Below, piece after piece: positions 18,477-28,761 of a stretch of 64,000 bases of DNA. The stretch is from Candidatus Sedimenticola sp. (ex Thyasira tokunagai) (lineage in GTDB: Bacteria; Pseudomonadota; Gammaproteobacteria; Chromatiales; Chromatiaceae), in the NCBI GenBank assembly GCA_037318855.1, contig CP134874.1:1922598-1986597 (forward strand), given 5' to 3'. Below the pieces are notes generated by a model, which made no database searches, was not told where the DNA came from, and saw nothing but the letters and a program-made list of their open reading frames with translations. Both the position numbers and the translations under genes were made by a program. How positions within the stretch are numbered: position 1 is the stretch's first letter; each line of letters starts with the position of its first letter.

Positions 18477-18561
18477 GCGAAAGTGGCGGAATTGGTAGAC
18501 GCGCCAGATTTAGGTTCTGGTACCGCAAGGTGTGGGAGTTCGAGTCTCCCCTTTCGCACCA
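18477..18561 (+). tRNA. tRNA-Leu (anticodon TAG)
   Basis: An 85-nt class II tRNA. The acceptor stem GCGAAAG pairs with CTTTCGC, discriminator A, CCA encoded. The anticodon stem CCAGA/TCTGG encloses TTTAGGT, anticodon TAG. The T arm GGGAGTTCGAGTCTCCC is canonical, preceded by a short variable arm. It lies 90 bp upstream of tig. Confidence 0.95.
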
Positions 18562-18651
18562 TTTTTCATTGCCGCTGCATGGTATGTGGCGGCTTTTTAC
18601 GATAACGGCTTTAGAGATAAGAGTGGCGGCGAGACCGCCGGAGAGGTTTTC

Positions 18652-19977
18652 ATGCAAATTTCGGTTGAATCAAAAGAAGGGCTCGAGCGTCGGATGACAG
18701 TGGAGCTGCCTGCCGAGATGATCAGTAAGGCAGTGGAGCGGCGCCTGAAAGAGGTCTCCCGTACCGCCAATCTGGATGGATTTCGCCCTGGTAAGGTGCC
18801 GATGTCCGTGGTTCGCAAGAAGTTCACCGAGCAGGTGCGTCAGGAGATCTTTGGAGACCTGGTTCAATCGAGCTATTTTGAAGCTTTGACTCAAGAGAAG
18901 CTGGAGCCTGCCGGACAGCCCTCTATCGAGCCTCATGAAGATGTTGCAGAAGGCGCCATGGGTTACACCGCAGTGTTTGAAGTAATGCCTGAGGTTAAGC
19001 TCAATGATCTGTCGGCTGCGGTAGTCAACCGTCCTGTGGCAGAGGTTGGTGATGCAGATATCGAGGCGATGATTGAAAAACTGCGCAGCCAGAAAATTAC
19101 TTGGAATGATGTAGAGCGTGAGTCCCAGGACGGTGACCAGGTGACCATCAACTTCAAGGGCTTCATCGACGGAGAGGCATTTGAAGGTGGCGCAGCTGAT
19201 GGCGTGCCTCTTGTGCTCGGATCCAGCAGCATGATCGATGGTTTCGAAGCCGGCCTGCTTGGTGCTAAGGCGGGTGAAGATCGGACTCTTGAACTCACTT
19301 TCCCAGAGGATTATCAGGCGGAGCATCTGGCGGGTAAGGCGGCAACTTTTGAGACCGAAGTCACTAAAGTGGCAGAGCCCGTGATGCCGGAACTGGATGA
19401 AGAGTTTGCTAAATCTTTCGGTACCGAGGAGGGGGGTGTCGAAGCGATGAAAGCGGATATTCGTGCCAATATGGAGCGCGAATTGAGTGAGCGTATCAAA
19501 GGTTTGGAGAAAGAGCAGGTGATGGATGCGCTGCTTGAGGCTAACCCAATTGATGTGCCTCAGGCACTGATTCAGCAGGAGTCTCAGGCTTTGCTGCAGC
19601 AGACTAAAGCGAATATGCAGCAGAGCGGTCAGGGCAGCAACAATATCGATCTGCCACTCAGCCTGTTTGAAGATCAGGCAAAAAAACGTGTTTGCCTGGG
19701 TCTTCTGATCGCTGAAGTAATCAAGGAGAACGATATCAAGCTCGATGAAGAGCGGGTTCGTGCAAAGGTCGAGCAGTTCGCGTCTACCTATGAGAAGCCA
19801 CAAGAGGTAATTGACCACTACTATGGTGACAAGCAGCAGCTTGCAGCCGTCGAGAATGTGGTTATTGAAGAACAGGTGGTGGATTGGATTCTGGCACAGG
19901 TAAAGGTTGAGGATTCTGCATCCACCTTTGATGCGATCATGAATCCACAACCCGAGGCTGCAGCAGAAGACGCCTAG
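18652..19977 (+). CDS. tig: Trigger factor, ribosome-associated chaperone
   Basis: A 441-residue ribosome-bound chaperone and prolyl isomerase that meets nascent chains at the exit tunnel. The ribosome-binding loop is visible as GFRPGKVPMSVV near residue 43. The FKBP-type domain starts at DGDQVTINFKGFIDG near residue 160, and the long helical C-terminal domain follows. The start is ATG at 18652, with GGAGAGG at 18640-18646; the frame extends upstream into the tRNA but that part is not coding. First gene of tig-clpP-clpX-lon-hupB-ppiD, the usual gammaproteobacterial order. Confidence 0.96.
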   Translation: MQISVESKEGLERRMTVELPAEMISKAVERRLKEVSRTANLDGFRPGKVPMSVVRKKFTEQVRQEIFGDLVQSSYFEALTQEKLEPAGQPSIEPHEDVAEGAMGYTAVFEVMPEVKLNDLSAAVVNRPVAEVGDADIEAMIEKLRSQKITWNDVERESQDGDQVTINFKGFIDGEAFEGGAADGVPLVLGSSSMIDGFEAGLLGAKAGEDRTLELTFPEDYQAEHLAGKAATFETEVTKVAEPVMPELDEEFAKSFGTEEGGVEAMKADIRANMERELSERIKGLEKEQVMDALLEANPIDVPQALIQQESQALLQQTKANMQQSGQGSNNIDLPLSLFEDQAKKRVCLGLLIAEVIKENDIKLDEERVRAKVEQFASTYEKPQEVIDHYYGDKQQLAAVENVVIEEQVVDWILAQVKVEDSASTFDAIMNPQPEAAAEDA

Positions 19978-20008
19978 TCATTTTCTACAATAGTTCTGTG
20001 GTCTTTTA

Positions 20009-20032
20009 GGGGTGGCTTCTGCCACCCCTTTA
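20009..20032 (+). terminator. Terminator-like hairpin after tig
   Basis: Perfect 8-bp stem GGGGTGGC and GCCACCCC around the loop TTCT, followed by TTTAATTT. It lies about 30 bp after the tig stop and may attenuate rather than fully end transcription into clpP. Confidence 0.6.
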
Positions 20033-20113
20033 ATTTAGGGTATACGCATATCAGCCGTTGATCGACAGGATCAGGGCCTGCACACATTTGGTTAAATTAA
20101 GGATTTCTCAGCA

Positions 20114-20752
20114 ATGACCGATATCAGTAATATGGGTGGATTGGGTGCACAAGGTTTGGGCTTGATCCCTATGGTTGTCGAGCAGACTGCCAGGGGTGAG
20201 CGTTCTTATGATATCTATTCGAGACTACTGAAAGAGCGGGTGATCTTCCTGGTTGGAACGGTTGAGGATCAGATGGCCAATCTGATTGTTGCTCAACTGC
20301 TGTTTCTGGAGTCGGAAAACCCGGACAAGGATATCCATATATATATCAACTCTCCTGGTGGTTCCGTCAGTGCCGGCTTGGCGATCTATGACACTATGCA
20401 ATTTGTGCGTCCCAATGTGAGCACTATGTGTATCGGGCAGGCGGCCAGTATGGGTGCTTTCCTGTTGGCCGGAGGTGAACCCGGCAAACGCTTCTGCCTG
20501 CCCAACTCCCGAATGATGATTCACCAGCCGTTGGGCGGATTCCAGGGGCAGGCTACCGATATTGAAATTCATGCGAAAGAAATTCTGCTTCTGCGTGACC
20601 GACTGAATGGTCTGATGGCCAAACACACAGGTCAGCCCCTTGAGACAATCGAAAGGGATACCGAGCGGGATAATTTTATGAGTGGCGAAGGGGCGGCGGA
20701 ATACGGTCTGATCGACACTGTGCTTGAGCGACGGCCGCAGACGGCGGAGTAA
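20114..20752 (+). CDS. clpP: ATP-dependent Clp protease proteolytic subunit
   Basis: A 212-residue serine peptidase that forms the tetradecameric chamber of ClpXP. The triad is visible: Ser in GQAASMGAF, His in [10 protein letters not shown], and an Asp in the following helix region. The N-terminal [22 protein letters not shown] is typical, including the processed propeptide. It lies between tig and clpX. Length matches the family. No unusual features. Confidence 0.97.
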   Translation: MTDISNMGGLGAQGLGLIPMVVEQTARGERSYDIYSRLLKERVIFLVGTVEDQMANLIVAQLLFLESENPDKDIHIYINSPGGSVSAGLAIYDTMQFVRPNVSTMCIGQAASMGAFLLAGGEPGKRFCLPNSRMMIHQPLGGFQGQATDIEIHAKEILLLRDRLNGLMAKHTGQPLETIERDTERDNFMSGEGAAEYGLIDTVLERRPQTAE

Positions 20753-20913
20753 GAAATACCACACTCCAGAGTGTCGGTTTTTCGCTGGAGAAAGCGGGTC
20801 TTTGACGGCGCTGATCCTTGCTAAGCGCTTGTAATCGGATATTATGGGCCATATATGCGTGTAGATGGATCGATTTTTTGTAGATTTGATGTGTGGTTTG
20901 AGAGGGTGCCTGT

Positions 20914-22185
20914 ATGAGCGAAGATAAGACCAGGGGCGACGATGGAAAGCTGCTTTACTGCTCTTTTTGTGGGAAAAGTCAGCATGAAGTACGCAAGCTG
21001 ATCGCCGGTCCCTCTGTCTTCATCTGTGATGAATGTGTCGAGTTGTGTAATGACATTATTCGTGAAGAGATGCAGGAAGGGGAGAGTGAATCGGTTGGTA
21101 AGCTACCCAAACCCCACGAGCTTAACGATCTGTTGAATCAGTATGTGATCGGACAGGCGCGGGCAAAAAAAGTGCTCTCCGTGGCCGTCTACAATCACTA
21201 CAAACGTCTCGATGCCGAGAATAAAAAAGATGATATCGAGATATCCAAGAGCAATATTCTGCTGATTGGCCCGACCGGTTGCGGTAAGACGCTTCTGGCC
21301 GAGACGCTGGCGCGGATGCTCAACGTTCCCTTCACAATTGCCGATGCCACTACCCTAACAGAGGCGGGCTATGTGGGTGAGGATGTCGAGAATATCATCC
21401 AGAAACTACTGCAAAAGTGTGATTACGATGTAGAGAAAGCCCAGACAGGCATCGTCTATATCGATGAGATCGATAAGATCTCCCGCAAGTCCGATAACCC
21501 TTCGATTACACGGGATGTATCGGGTGAGGGCGTGCAGCAGGCGCTGCTGAAGCTGATTGAAGGTACCGTCGCTTCGGTGCCTCCCCAGGGTGGCAGAAAG
21601 CACCCACAGCAGGAGTTTCTCCAGGTTGATACCTCAAACATCCTATTCATCGTCGGCGGTGCATTTGCCGGTCTTGAGAAGGTGATTCGTGATCGCTCGG
21701 AAAAGGGCGGCATCGGTTTTTCCGCCGTGGTTCATAGCAAGGATGAGACCAGTAAGGTGGGTGAAGTGCTTACCGGTGTCGAGCCGGAGGATCTCATCCG
21801 TTATGGCCTGATTCCTGAGTTTGTCGGTCGCCTTCCGGTGGTCGCCACCCTAGAGGAGCTGGATGAAGAGGCGCTGATAAGAATTCTGACCGAACCGAAG
21901 AACGCGCTGGTCAAACAGTACAAACGTCTGTTTGAAATGGAGGATTGTGAGCTTGAACTGCGGGATGATGCCCTGAGTGCCATCGCGGTCAAGGCGACGG
22001 AACGTAAAACCGGTGCCCGTGGTTTGCGCACCATACTTGAGCAAGTCTTGCTCGATACCATGTACGACCTGCCGTCGATGGACGATGTCAGTACAGTCGT
22101 GGTCGATGGTCAGGTGATCAGGGGTGAGAGTACACCCTACATTATTTATCAGGGCGGAGAGAAGCAACTGGCTGCATCGGATTGA
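20914..22185 (+). CDS. clpX: ATP-dependent Clp protease ATP-binding subunit ClpX
   Basis: A 423-residue AAA+ unfoldase that feeds substrates to ClpP. The N-terminal zinc-binding domain has [11 protein letters not shown] and [10 protein letters not shown]; Walker A is [15 protein letters not shown]; Walker B is [10 protein letters not shown]; pore loop GYVGEDVE; sensor 2 region GARGLR. The ATG at 20914 follows GAGAGGG. It lies 161 bp after clpP. The intergenic stretch has a small hairpin (ACACTC/GAGTGT, 20761-20774) with a short T run. Complete. Confidence 0.97.
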   Translation: MSEDKTRGDDGKLLYCSFCGKSQHEVRKLIAGPSVFICDECVELCNDIIREEMQEGESESVGKLPKPHELNDLLNQYVIGQARAKKVLSVAVYNHYKRLDAENKKDDIEISKSNILLIGPTGCGKTLLAETLARMLNVPFTIADATTLTEAGYVGEDVENIIQKLLQKCDYDVEKAQTGIVYIDEIDKISRKSDNPSITRDVSGEGVQQALLKLIEGTVASVPPQGGRKHPQQEFLQVDTSNILFIVGGAFAGLEKVIRDRSEKGGIGFSAVVHSKDETSKVGEVLTGVEPEDLIRYGLIPEFVGRLPVVATLEELDEEALIRILTEPKNALVKQYKRLFEMEDCELELRDDALSAIAVKATERKTGARGLRTILEQVLLDTMYDLPSMDDVSTVVVDGQVIRGESTPYIIYQGGEKQLAASD

Positions 22186-22379
22186 CCTGTTAGGTGCAGT
22201 GAATTCCGTGTCAGGTAGTTGAAATTCGCCCAGGTAACCCCCACCCTTCGTTAAACTGGCCCCGTTGCCGACAAGATTCCGATTCTTTGATGTATTGCGG
22301 CTGTTCACTTAATCCAAGTGTCGGTCGAACGGTTTTATTACCGGGTCATCAGAAGTCCCCTTCATAAGGAGTGCCCGCT

Positions 22380-24842
22380 ATGGGTGAAGAGAATAAAGGC
22401 ACCACCGAGATCATTGATCCTAAATCCATCACCCCTGTTCTACCGCTGCGCGATGTGGTGGTTTATCCACACATGGTGATACCGCTTTTTGTCGGCAGGG
22501 ATAAGTCGATTAAGGCGCTGGATGCGGCAATGAAGGACAACAAGCAGATCCTCCTGGTTGCACAGATGAGTGCTGAGACGGATGATCCCGCTGTTGAGGA
22601 TATGCATGGTATCGGCACCATGGCCAATATTCTTCAACTTCTCAAATTGCCGGACGGTACTGTCAAGGTATTGGTTGAGGGTAGCGAGAGGACTAAGGTG
22701 GGACGGTTTGTTACCACTGATAGCTTTTTCTCCGCCCAATCGAGCACTGTTCACGACAAGATTACCCTCGAAGAGCGCGAGATGGATGTGTTGATGCGCT
22801 CCTCAACAGCTCTTTTTGATCAATATGTGAAACTCAACAAGAAGGTTCCACCCGAGGTTTTAACCTCGCTCTCAAGTATCGACGATCCGAGCCGCTTGGC
22901 AGATACCATGGCGGCGCATATGTCGTTGAAGCTGGAAGAGAAGCAGCATGTGCTCGAGATGGCGGATGTGCAGGAGCGTCTTGAGCACCTGATGGGGCTG
23001 ATGGAGTCAGAAAACGATCTGCTGCAGATGGAGAAGCGGATTCGTGGCCGGGTAAAACGGCAGATGGAGAAGAATCAGCGCGAGTACTATCTCAACGAAC
23101 AGATGAAGGCGATCCAAAAGGAGTTGGGTGAGCTGGATGAAGCGCCTAACGAGATCGAAGACCTTGCCAACCGCATTGAAAAGGCAGGTATGCCGAAGGA
23201 AGCAAAAACCAAGGCACAGAACGAACTGAACAAGCTGAAGCTGATGTCACCGATGTCTGCTGAGGCGACGGTAGTGCGCAACTATATCGACACTTTGGTT
23301 GGGGTACCGTGGAAAAAGCGCAGCAAAATCCGTCATGACCTGAAGGCGGCGGAAGATGTACTTGAGGCCGACCACTACGGACTCGAAAAGGTGAAAGAGC
23401 GGATCATCGAGTATCTTGCCGTACAGCAGCGTGTGCGCAAGCTCAAGGGCCCGATCCTCTGTCTGGTCGGACCTCCCGGCGTGGGTAAAACCTCTGTGGG
23501 GCAGTCTATTGCACGTGCCACCAGCCGTAAATTTATTCGTATGGCCCTCGGTGGTATCCGTGATGAGGCGGAGATTCGTGGTCATCGCAGAACTTATATT
23601 GGTGCGCTTCCGGGTAAGATCATCCAGAACCTCTCCAAGATAGGTACCCGTAATCCACTCTTCCTGTTGGATGAGATCGATAAGATGGCGATGGATTTCC
23701 GCGGTGATCCAGCATCCGCGCTTTTAGAAGTTTTGGATCCGGAGCAGAACCACACCTTTGGTGATCACTATCTCGAAGTGGATTTTGATCTCTCAGAGGT
23801 CATGTTTGTGGCTACTGCCAATACACTGAATATCCCGGCGGCACTGCTTGATCGTATGGAGGTGATTCGTCTCTCCGGTTATACCGAGGAGGAGAAGGTC
23901 AATATCGCCATACGTTACCTGATTCCAAAGCAGATGGAGAATAATGGTCTTAAGGAGAGTGAGGTACAGATCAGGGAAGCTTCCATTCGCGACATCGTTC
24001 GCTACTTCACTCGTGAGGCGGGAGTGCGTAACCTGGAACGAGAGATTTCCAAGATCTGCCGCAAAGTGGTTAAGGATATTCTTCTCAATAAACGCGACAA
24101 ACAGTTGATTATCACCCCCAAGAGTTTGGAAAAATATCTTGGTGTACAACGCTTCCGCTATGGTGAGGCCGAAGAGCACGATCAGGTGGGACAGGTAACC
24201 GGCTTGGCATGGACCGAGGTGGGTGGCGAGCTGCTTCACATCGAAGCTGCGCTGGTTCCCGGCAAGGGCAGACTCAGTCATACGGGGCAGTTGGGCGACG
24301 TGATGCAGGAGTCGATTCAGGCAGCGATGACAGTGGTGCGTAGCCGTGCCGGTCTACTTGGCATTGAGGAGGACTTCTATCAGAAGTATGACCTTCATGT
24401 ACATGTGCCCGAGGGGGCGACGCCAAAAGATGGCCCCAGTGCCGGTGTTGGGATGTGTACCTGCCTGGTTTCTGCGCTGACAAAAATCCCTGTGAGAGCA
24501 GATGTTGCTATGACGGGGGAGATTACCCTGCGAGGTGAGGTACTGCCTATAGGGGGCCTTAAGGAGAAGCTTTTGGCAGCTCATAGAGGCGGTATCAAGA
24601 CAGTCATTATTCCAGATGAAAATGAGCGTGATCTGGTCGATATACCAAGGAATATCAAACAGCATTTGGATATTAAACCGGTACGTTGGATAGATCAGGT
24701 ATTGGATATCGCCTTGACTCGTATGCCGGAGCCACTGGCCGGAGTGGAAGAGTCGGCTGCGGATACACCTGCAGCAGCAAAATCAAAGTCCTCTGCAGTG
24801 AAACCGGGAGCAAAGAAAGGTGGTGGACTTACCCAGCACTAA
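22380..24842 (+). CDS. lon: Lon protease
   Basis: An 820-residue ATP-dependent serine protease that degrades misfolded and regulatory proteins. It has the N-terminal LON domain ([20 protein letters not shown]), a coiled-coil middle, Walker [13 protein letters not shown], Walker [11 protein letters not shown], and the C-terminal protease domain with the catalytic serine in [11 protein letters not shown] and lysine in [10 protein letters not shown]. The C-terminal tail is Ala/Lys-rich. The ribosome site AAGGAG at 22366-22371 is 8 nt from the ATG at 22380; an in-frame GTG at 22371 overlaps that site and is less likely. Between clpX and hupB as in related genomes. Confidence 0.97.
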   Translation: MGEENKGTTEIIDPKSITPVLPLRDVVVYPHMVIPLFVGRDKSIKALDAAMKDNKQILLVAQMSAETDDPAVEDMHGIGTMANILQLLKLPDGTVKVLVEGSERTKVGRFVTTDSFFSAQSSTVHDKITLEEREMDVLMRSSTALFDQYVKLNKKVPPEVLTSLSSIDDPSRLADTMAAHMSLKLEEKQHVLEMADVQERLEHLMGLMESENDLLQMEKRIRGRVKRQMEKNQREYYLNEQMKAIQKELGELDEAPNEIEDLANRIEKAGMPKEAKTKAQNELNKLKLMSPMSAEATVVRNYIDTLVGVPWKKRSKIRHDLKAAEDVLEADHYGLEKVKERIIEYLAVQQRVRKLKGPILCLVGPPGVGKTSVGQSIARATSRKFIRMALGGIRDEAEIRGHRRTYIGALPGKIIQNLSKIGTRNPLFLLDEIDKMAMDFRGDPASALLEVLDPEQNHTFGDHYLEVDFDLSEVMFVATANTLNIPAALLDRMEVIRLSGYTEEEKVNIAIRYLIPKQMENNGLKESEVQIREASIRDIVRYFTREAGVRNLEREISKICRKVVKDILLNKRDKQLIITPKSLEKYLGVQRFRYGEAEEHDQVGQVTGLAWTEVGGELLHIEAALVPGKGRLSHTGQLGDVMQESIQAAMTVVRSRAGLLGIEEDFYQKYDLHVHVPEGATPKDGPSAGVGMCTCLVSALTKIPVRADVAMTGEITLRGEVLPIGGLKEKLLAAHRGGIKTVIIPDENERDLVDIPRNIKQHLDIKPVRWIDQVLDIALTRMPEPLAGVEESAADTPAAAKSKSSAVKPGAKKGGGLTQH

Positions 24843-24958
24843 TGGCACCAATTCTGCAGAGTGAAGCTGTTTTTTTCAGCCACAAAAAAGTTTTTAACGA
24901 ATAGAATTACTGTACGCCTCAAAAGCGCGTGGAATTAGGCTTTTTTGGCAGGCTTTGC

Positions 24959-24988
24959 TTGACACTTATTCCTGGGCACTGGTATAAA
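24959..24988 (+). promoter_or_regulatory. Sigma70 promoter of hupB
   Basis: A perfect TTGACA at 24959-24964 and TATAAA at 24983-24988 with an 18-bp spacer, about 100 bp before the hupB start. Confidence 0.7.
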
Positions 24989-25088
24989 TTGAGCCCGTTT
25001 TCGCATACTCTTGTATTTCTGCAAGCGTTAACACGAATGCGCCATAAAGCTGCGCAAACAACTAAATATCCAAAGGGGAGAACACTTA

Positions 25089-25361
25089 ATGAATAAGACG
25101 GAACTGATCGACGCCATGGCTGACGCCGCCGATATCTCTAAAGCTGCTGCAGGACGTGCACTAGATGGCCTTATTGGTGGAATTACTGATGCGCTAAAAA
25201 ATGGTGACCAGGTTTCTGTAATCGGTTTTGGTTCATTCTCTGTACGCGAGCGTGCAGCCCGTACCGGACGCAATCCCCAGACTGGTGCAACTATACAGAT
25301 CAAAGCGTCGAAAAATCCTGCATTCAAGGCTGGTAAAGCCCTTAAGGATGCCGTAAACTAG
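25089..25361 (+). CDS. hupB: DNA-binding protein HU-beta
   Basis: A 90-residue histone-like protein that bends and compacts DNA as a dimer. The family starts [11 protein letters not shown]; the signature [21 protein letters not shown] forms the DNA-clasping arm with the intercalating proline. A strong sigma70 promoter precedes it, and GGGGAGA is placed before the ATG. It lies between lon and two tRNA genes. Confidence 0.97.
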   Translation: MNKTELIDAMADAADISKAAAGRALDGLIGGITDALKNGDQVSVIGFGSFSVRERAARTGRNPQTGATIQIKASKNPAFKAGKALKDAVN

Positions 25362-25373
25362 CGCGCCTTCATC

Positions 25374-25449
25374 GGGTGCTTAGCTCAGCTGGGAGAGCAT
25401 CGCCCTTACAAGGCGAGGGTCGCAGGTTCGAGCCCTGCAGCACCCACCA
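25374..25449 (+). tRNA. tRNA-Val (anticodon TAC)
   Basis: A 76-nt tRNA. The acceptor GGGTGCT pairs with AGCACCC, CCA encoded. The anticodon stem TCGCC/GGCGA encloses CTTACAA, anticodon TAC. The T arm has the GGTTCGAGC loop. It begins 12 bp after hupB and may be read from the hupB transcript. Confidence 0.95.
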
Positions 25450-25454
25450 TTTTT

Positions 25455-25531
25455 GGAGCGGTAGTTCAGTTGGTTAGAATACCGGCCTGTCACGCCGGGG
25501 GTCGCGGGTTCGAGTCCCGTCCGCTCCGCCA
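25455..25531 (+). tRNA. tRNA-Asp (anticodon GTC)
   Basis: A 77-nt tRNA. The acceptor GGAGCGG pairs with CCGCTCC, discriminator G, CCA encoded. The anticodon stem CCGGC/GCCGG encloses CTGTCAC, anticodon GTC. Only 5 bp separate it from tRNA-Val, so the two are cotranscribed and processed. Confidence 0.95.
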
Positions 25532-25545
25532 GTATTAAAGAGAAG

Positions 25546-25575
25546 CGGGGTATCGACAGATACCCCGTTTTTTTT
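25546..25575 (+). terminator. Rho-independent terminator of the hupB-tRNA unit
   Basis: Perfect 8-bp stem CGGGGTAT and ATACCCCG, loop CGACAG, followed by eight T residues (25568-25575). It lies 14 bp after tRNA-Asp. Confidence 0.92.
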
Positions 25576-25589
25576 ACCCCTAACATAAA

Positions 25590-25664
25590 GGAATCTCTGA
25601 TCAATTCGTGAATCCGAATATTTTGAATCACAATCTACTTCATTCAGAATTAATCAGAGGCTCC
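25590..25664. repeat. Short inverted repeat with IS5-like ends
   Basis: Two arms of about 23 bp, starting GGAATCTCTGATCAATTC and, read inward from the right, GGAGCCTCTGATTAATTC, enclose about 28 bp. The right-arm sequence TTAATCAGAGGCTCC recurs exactly at 45992-46006 and partly at 42787-42797. It may be the remnant or miniature form of an IS5-family element, lying in the ppiD leader. Confidence 0.5.
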
Positions 25665-25686
25665 ATAATAATTCACGAGTCCCATC

Positions 25687-27600
25687 ATGCTTCAGTCCAT
25701 TAGGGAAAGCGCTCAGGGAGTGATCGCCTGGGTCATTGTTGTATTGATTAGTGTACCTTTTGCCCTTTGGGGTATTCAGGAGTACCTCGGTGTCAGCTCA
25801 GACCCGGTGATGGCCTCCGTCAACGGTCAGGAGATCACCGAGAAAGCGTTTGATCGCGGTTACCGGGAGTTTCGGCAGAATCTGCGGGAACGTCTTGGAA
25901 AAAACTACCGTCCGGAATTAATTGACGAAACAGTTCTGCGCAAGGAAGTGCTGGACGCTATGATCCGCAATAGCTTGATCATGCAGGCGACTGATCAGCT
26001 TAACCTCCGTGCCGGTGATGAACAGGTGCGCGGCACCATCCGTAGAATGCAAAACTTTCAGGCTGGTGGAGTATTCAATCAGGCCGCCTACGAGCGTGGA
26101 GTCAGCATGCAAGGGCTGACCCAAGCCGGCTTTGAAGCACAGGTCAGAAGTGGTTTGGTAAGTGAGCAACTTCCCAGAGCGATCTCTGTGTCAGAGTTTG
26201 TCACCTCTGCCGAGGTCAACGAATTGGTGCGGCTGAGTCAACAGAAACGAGCGGTCGATTACCTGATTGTTCCCAGTGCCCGCTTTACCGACACAATAGC
26301 TGTAAATGAAAGTGATACCCAGAGCTACTACGATGCTCATCATGATGAGTTTATGGCCCCTGAACGGGTCAAGGTACTCTATCTGGAACTGGATCTGGAG
26401 AATATCGCAAGCACCTTGGAAGCGGACGAAGAGGCAATGCTTGAATATTACGATCAGCACAAGAGTGACTACATTACAGAAGAGCAGCGTAGCGCCCGTC
26501 ATATCTTGATCGCTGTTGATGCAACCAATGATGAGGCTGCTGAGAGCAGTGCAAGAGCGTTGGCTGACACCACACTTGCACGAATTAATGGAGGCGAGGA
26601 TTTCTCCGCTGTTGCGAAAGAGTTGTCCCAGGATCCTGGTACTTCCGATATGGGTGGTGATCTCGGTTACTTCGGCAAGGGTGAGATGGATGACGCCTTC
26701 GACGCAGCGGCGTTTGCCATGAACGAGGGTGCGATAAGTGAGCCTGTTCGCACCGAGTTCGGTTTCCATATTATCCAGTTGACCGGTATTCGTCCCAAGC
26801 AGGGTAAGTCGTTTGATGATGCGAGGGATGAGGTGAAGGTTGCCCATCTGAAAGATCAGGCCGAGCGACTCTTCTACGAGTATGCGGAGAAGATGAATGA
26901 CCTGGCCTATGAAGACCCGGACAGCCTGGAGCCCGCGGCTGCTGTATTGAATCTTGAAGTAAGTGAGAGTGGCTGGTTTACACGTGATGGTGGTGAAGGA
27001 ATCGCTTCATCACTGAAAGTGGCCTCAGCCGCATTTAGTGATGATGTACTCTCCGGTGGACATAATAGTGAGGCAATTGAGCTGGGTGCAGAGCATATGG
27101 TGGTGCTTCGCATTCTTGAGCATGAGGAGTCTGCTCTCAAAGAACTTGCCGATGTCTCAGTCGAGATTACGACTAAACTCAAAATGGATGGAGCTGGGGA
27201 GAAAGCCAGAGAGCAGGCCGACATACTCGTTGCACAGCTTAAGGCGGGTGCTGCCATTGATACACTGGCCCAAGATAATGGATTGTTGCTGGAGCAGAAA
27301 GGATTGGTGGAACGAGATAGTCGTGATTTGCCTGCTGGACTGGTATCGCATCTCTTCGTTATGCCGCGCCCGGAAGAGGGTAAGGCGAGCTTTGGTCAAG
27401 CTCAGCTTGCCGGCGGTAATGTTGCAGTGATTGCCTTGAAGCAGGTGAATGATGGTACGGCTGGTGACCTCGCACAGATAGGGGGCGAAGCTGCAGCACG
27501 AAGTGCTCTGCAGCGCTCTCTTGGGCGCAACTATTTCCAACAGATGGTGGGAAATCTGCGTGCAGCTGCCGATATACAAATGGTGAAGAAAGAAGAGTAA
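25687..27600 (+). CDS. ppiD: Periplasmic folding chaperone PpiD
   Basis: A 637-residue inner-membrane-anchored foldase that helps newly exported proteins at the Sec translocon. There is a short cytoplasmic start, one membrane segment (residues 12-32, IAWVIVVLISVPFALWG), then a SurA-like N-domain (VNGQEITEKAFDRGYREFRQ) and a parvulin domain around residues 265-365 (ARHILIAVD, LSQDPGTSDMGGDLGYFGKG, FGFHIIQLTGI). Length matches E. coli PpiD. It is the last gene of the tig-to-ppiD neighbourhood and is followed by a strong terminator. Confidence 0.95.
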   Translation: MLQSIRESAQGVIAWVIVVLISVPFALWGIQEYLGVSSDPVMASVNGQEITEKAFDRGYREFRQNLRERLGKNYRPELIDETVLRKEVLDAMIRNSLIMQATDQLNLRAGDEQVRGTIRRMQNFQAGGVFNQAAYERGVSMQGLTQAGFEAQVRSGLVSEQLPRAISVSEFVTSAEVNELVRLSQQKRAVDYLIVPSARFTDTIAVNESDTQSYYDAHHDEFMAPERVKVLYLELDLENIASTLEADEEAMLEYYDQHKSDYITEEQRSARHILIAVDATNDEAAESSARALADTTLARINGGEDFSAVAKELSQDPGTSDMGGDLGYFGKGEMDDAFDAAAFAMNEGAISEPVRTEFGFHIIQLTGIRPKQGKSFDDARDEVKVAHLKDQAERLFYEYAEKMNDLAYEDPDSLEPAAAVLNLEVSESGWFTRDGGEGIASSLKVASAAFSDDVLSGGHNSEAIELGAEHMVVLRILEHEESALKELADVSVEITTKLKMDGAGEKAREQADILVAQLKAGAAIDTLAQDNGLLLEQKGLVERDSRDLPAGLVSHLFVMPRPEEGKASFGQAQLAGGNVAVIALKQVNDGTAGDLAQIGGEAAARSALQRSLGRNYFQQMVGNLRAAADIQMVKKEE

Positions 27601-27625
27601 ATACTCCCTTTCAGCGCACAAAAAG

Positions 27626-27661
27626 GCCGCTCCGGGCTATAAGTCCGGAGCGGCTTTTTTG
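27626..27661 (+). terminator. Rho-independent terminator of ppiD
   Basis: Perfect 10-bp GC-rich stem GCCGCTCCGG/CCGGAGCGGC with a 9-nt loop and a run of T residues, starting 25 bp after the stop. Confidence 0.92.
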
Positions 27662-27686
27662 TATCACTCTATGGCCGGGTGTGCAG

Positions 27687-27713
27687 GGCGCAATAAGCGT
27701 AGCGCATTGCGCC
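27687..27713. repeat. REP-like hairpin
   Basis: Perfect 8-bp arms GGCGCAAT and ATTGCGCC around an 11-nt loop. It lies between the ppiD terminator and the 3' end of fabI, without a T tract, so a repetitive extragenic palindrome is more likely than a terminator. Confidence 0.45.
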
Positions 27714-27761
27714 ATGGTGGAGTGCGGTCATGGTGTATTAACTACACCCTGCAAAAGTAGA

Positions 27762-28538
27762 TCACGCCATGGCGAGGATATGGTAACCGGAGTCAACATA
27801 GAGTACGTCACCGGTGATGCCGGAGGCGAGATCAGAGCAGAGGAATGCAGCGCTGTTGCCCACCTCTGCGATAGTGACATTGCGGCGCAGTGGCGTCTTT
27901 GCCTCGGCTTCCGCCAGCATACCCTTGAAACCACCGATACCGGCTGAGGCCAGGGTGCGTATGGGTCCAGCTGAAACGGCGTTTACACGGGTGCCTACGG
28001 GACCTAGAGCATCGGCCATATAGCGGACGTTGGCCTCAAGGCTTGCCTTGGCGACTCCCATGACGTTGTAATTGGGTACGGTACGTACGGCGCCCAGGTA
28101 GCTCATGGTCAGCAGCGAGCCGTTACGCCCCGCCATCATCTCCCGCCCTGCCTTGCCCAAGGCGGCAAAACTGTAGGAGCTGATATCGTGGGCAATGGAG
28201 AAACCTTCACGGGAGACCGCATCCATATAGTTACCCTCCAACTGGTCACGTGGGGCAAAACCGACCGAGTGGACGATACTGTCGAGGCCATCCCACTGTT
28301 TACCCAATTCACTGAAGACGTCATCGATCTGCTGATCGGATCCGACATCCAGGGGTAGGACGATGTCAGAACCCACTTCAGCGGCCATCTTTTCGACCCT
28401 CCCCTTCAATTTCTCTGTCTGGTAGGTGAAGGCGAGTTGAGCACCCTGCTGGTGCATGGCCAGGGCGGTGCCCCAGGCGATGGAACGGTTGCTGGCAACG
28501 CCAACGATGAGGATGCGCTTGTCTTGTAGAAAACCCAT
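27762..28538 (-). CDS. fabI: Enoyl-ACP reductase (NADH), FabI
   Basis: A 258-residue short-chain dehydrogenase that carries out the last reduction of each fatty-acid elongation round. It has the FabI nucleotide site [11 protein letters not shown] (divergent from the common GxxxGxG), [19 protein letters not shown] with the catalytic Tyr/Lys spacing of the FabI class, and [15 protein letters not shown] at 28538 with AAGGAT upstream. It is transcribed towards ppiD; the ends converge around the terminator and the REP-like hairpin. Confidence 0.96.
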   Translation of the reverse strand: MGFLQDKRILIVGVASNRSIAWGTALAMHQQGAQLAFTYQTEKLKGRVEKMAAEVGSDIVLPLDVGSDQQIDDVFSELGKQWDGLDSIVHSVGFAPRDQLEGNYMDAVSREGFSIAHDISSYSFAALGKAGREMMAGRNGSLLTMSYLGAVRTVPNYNVMGVAKASLEANVRYMADALGPVGTRVNAVSAGPIRTLASAGIGGFKGMLAEAEAKTPLRRNVTIAEVGNSAAFLCSDLASGITGDVLYVDSGYHILAMA

Positions 28539-28761
28539 GAAAAATCCTTGATACTCTGTTTCAGACTGGTGTGGTAGGGTAACTGCTGCTTATAGAAAAG
28601 GCCAACTGAGCCGCCCTAAATGCTAAGTGCTAAGGTACCGGAAAAGAGTTGATTGTAAAAGAACTTCGGGTGCTGATTGTGGTCTGTGAGTAGAATGCCT
28701 CGTCTTCTGTAGAGTCGTTTATCATTCTGCTGGATAGTTACAACAACAATATAAAATATTG

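Noticed and set aside
18670..19950. 426-codon open frame on the minus strand inside tig
   Set aside because: Antisense shadow of trigger factor: Leu/His/Cys-rich translation without domains, and no ribosome site.
26191..26847. 218-codon frame antisense to ppiD
   Set aside because: Shadow; the plus-strand frame has the parvulin domain.
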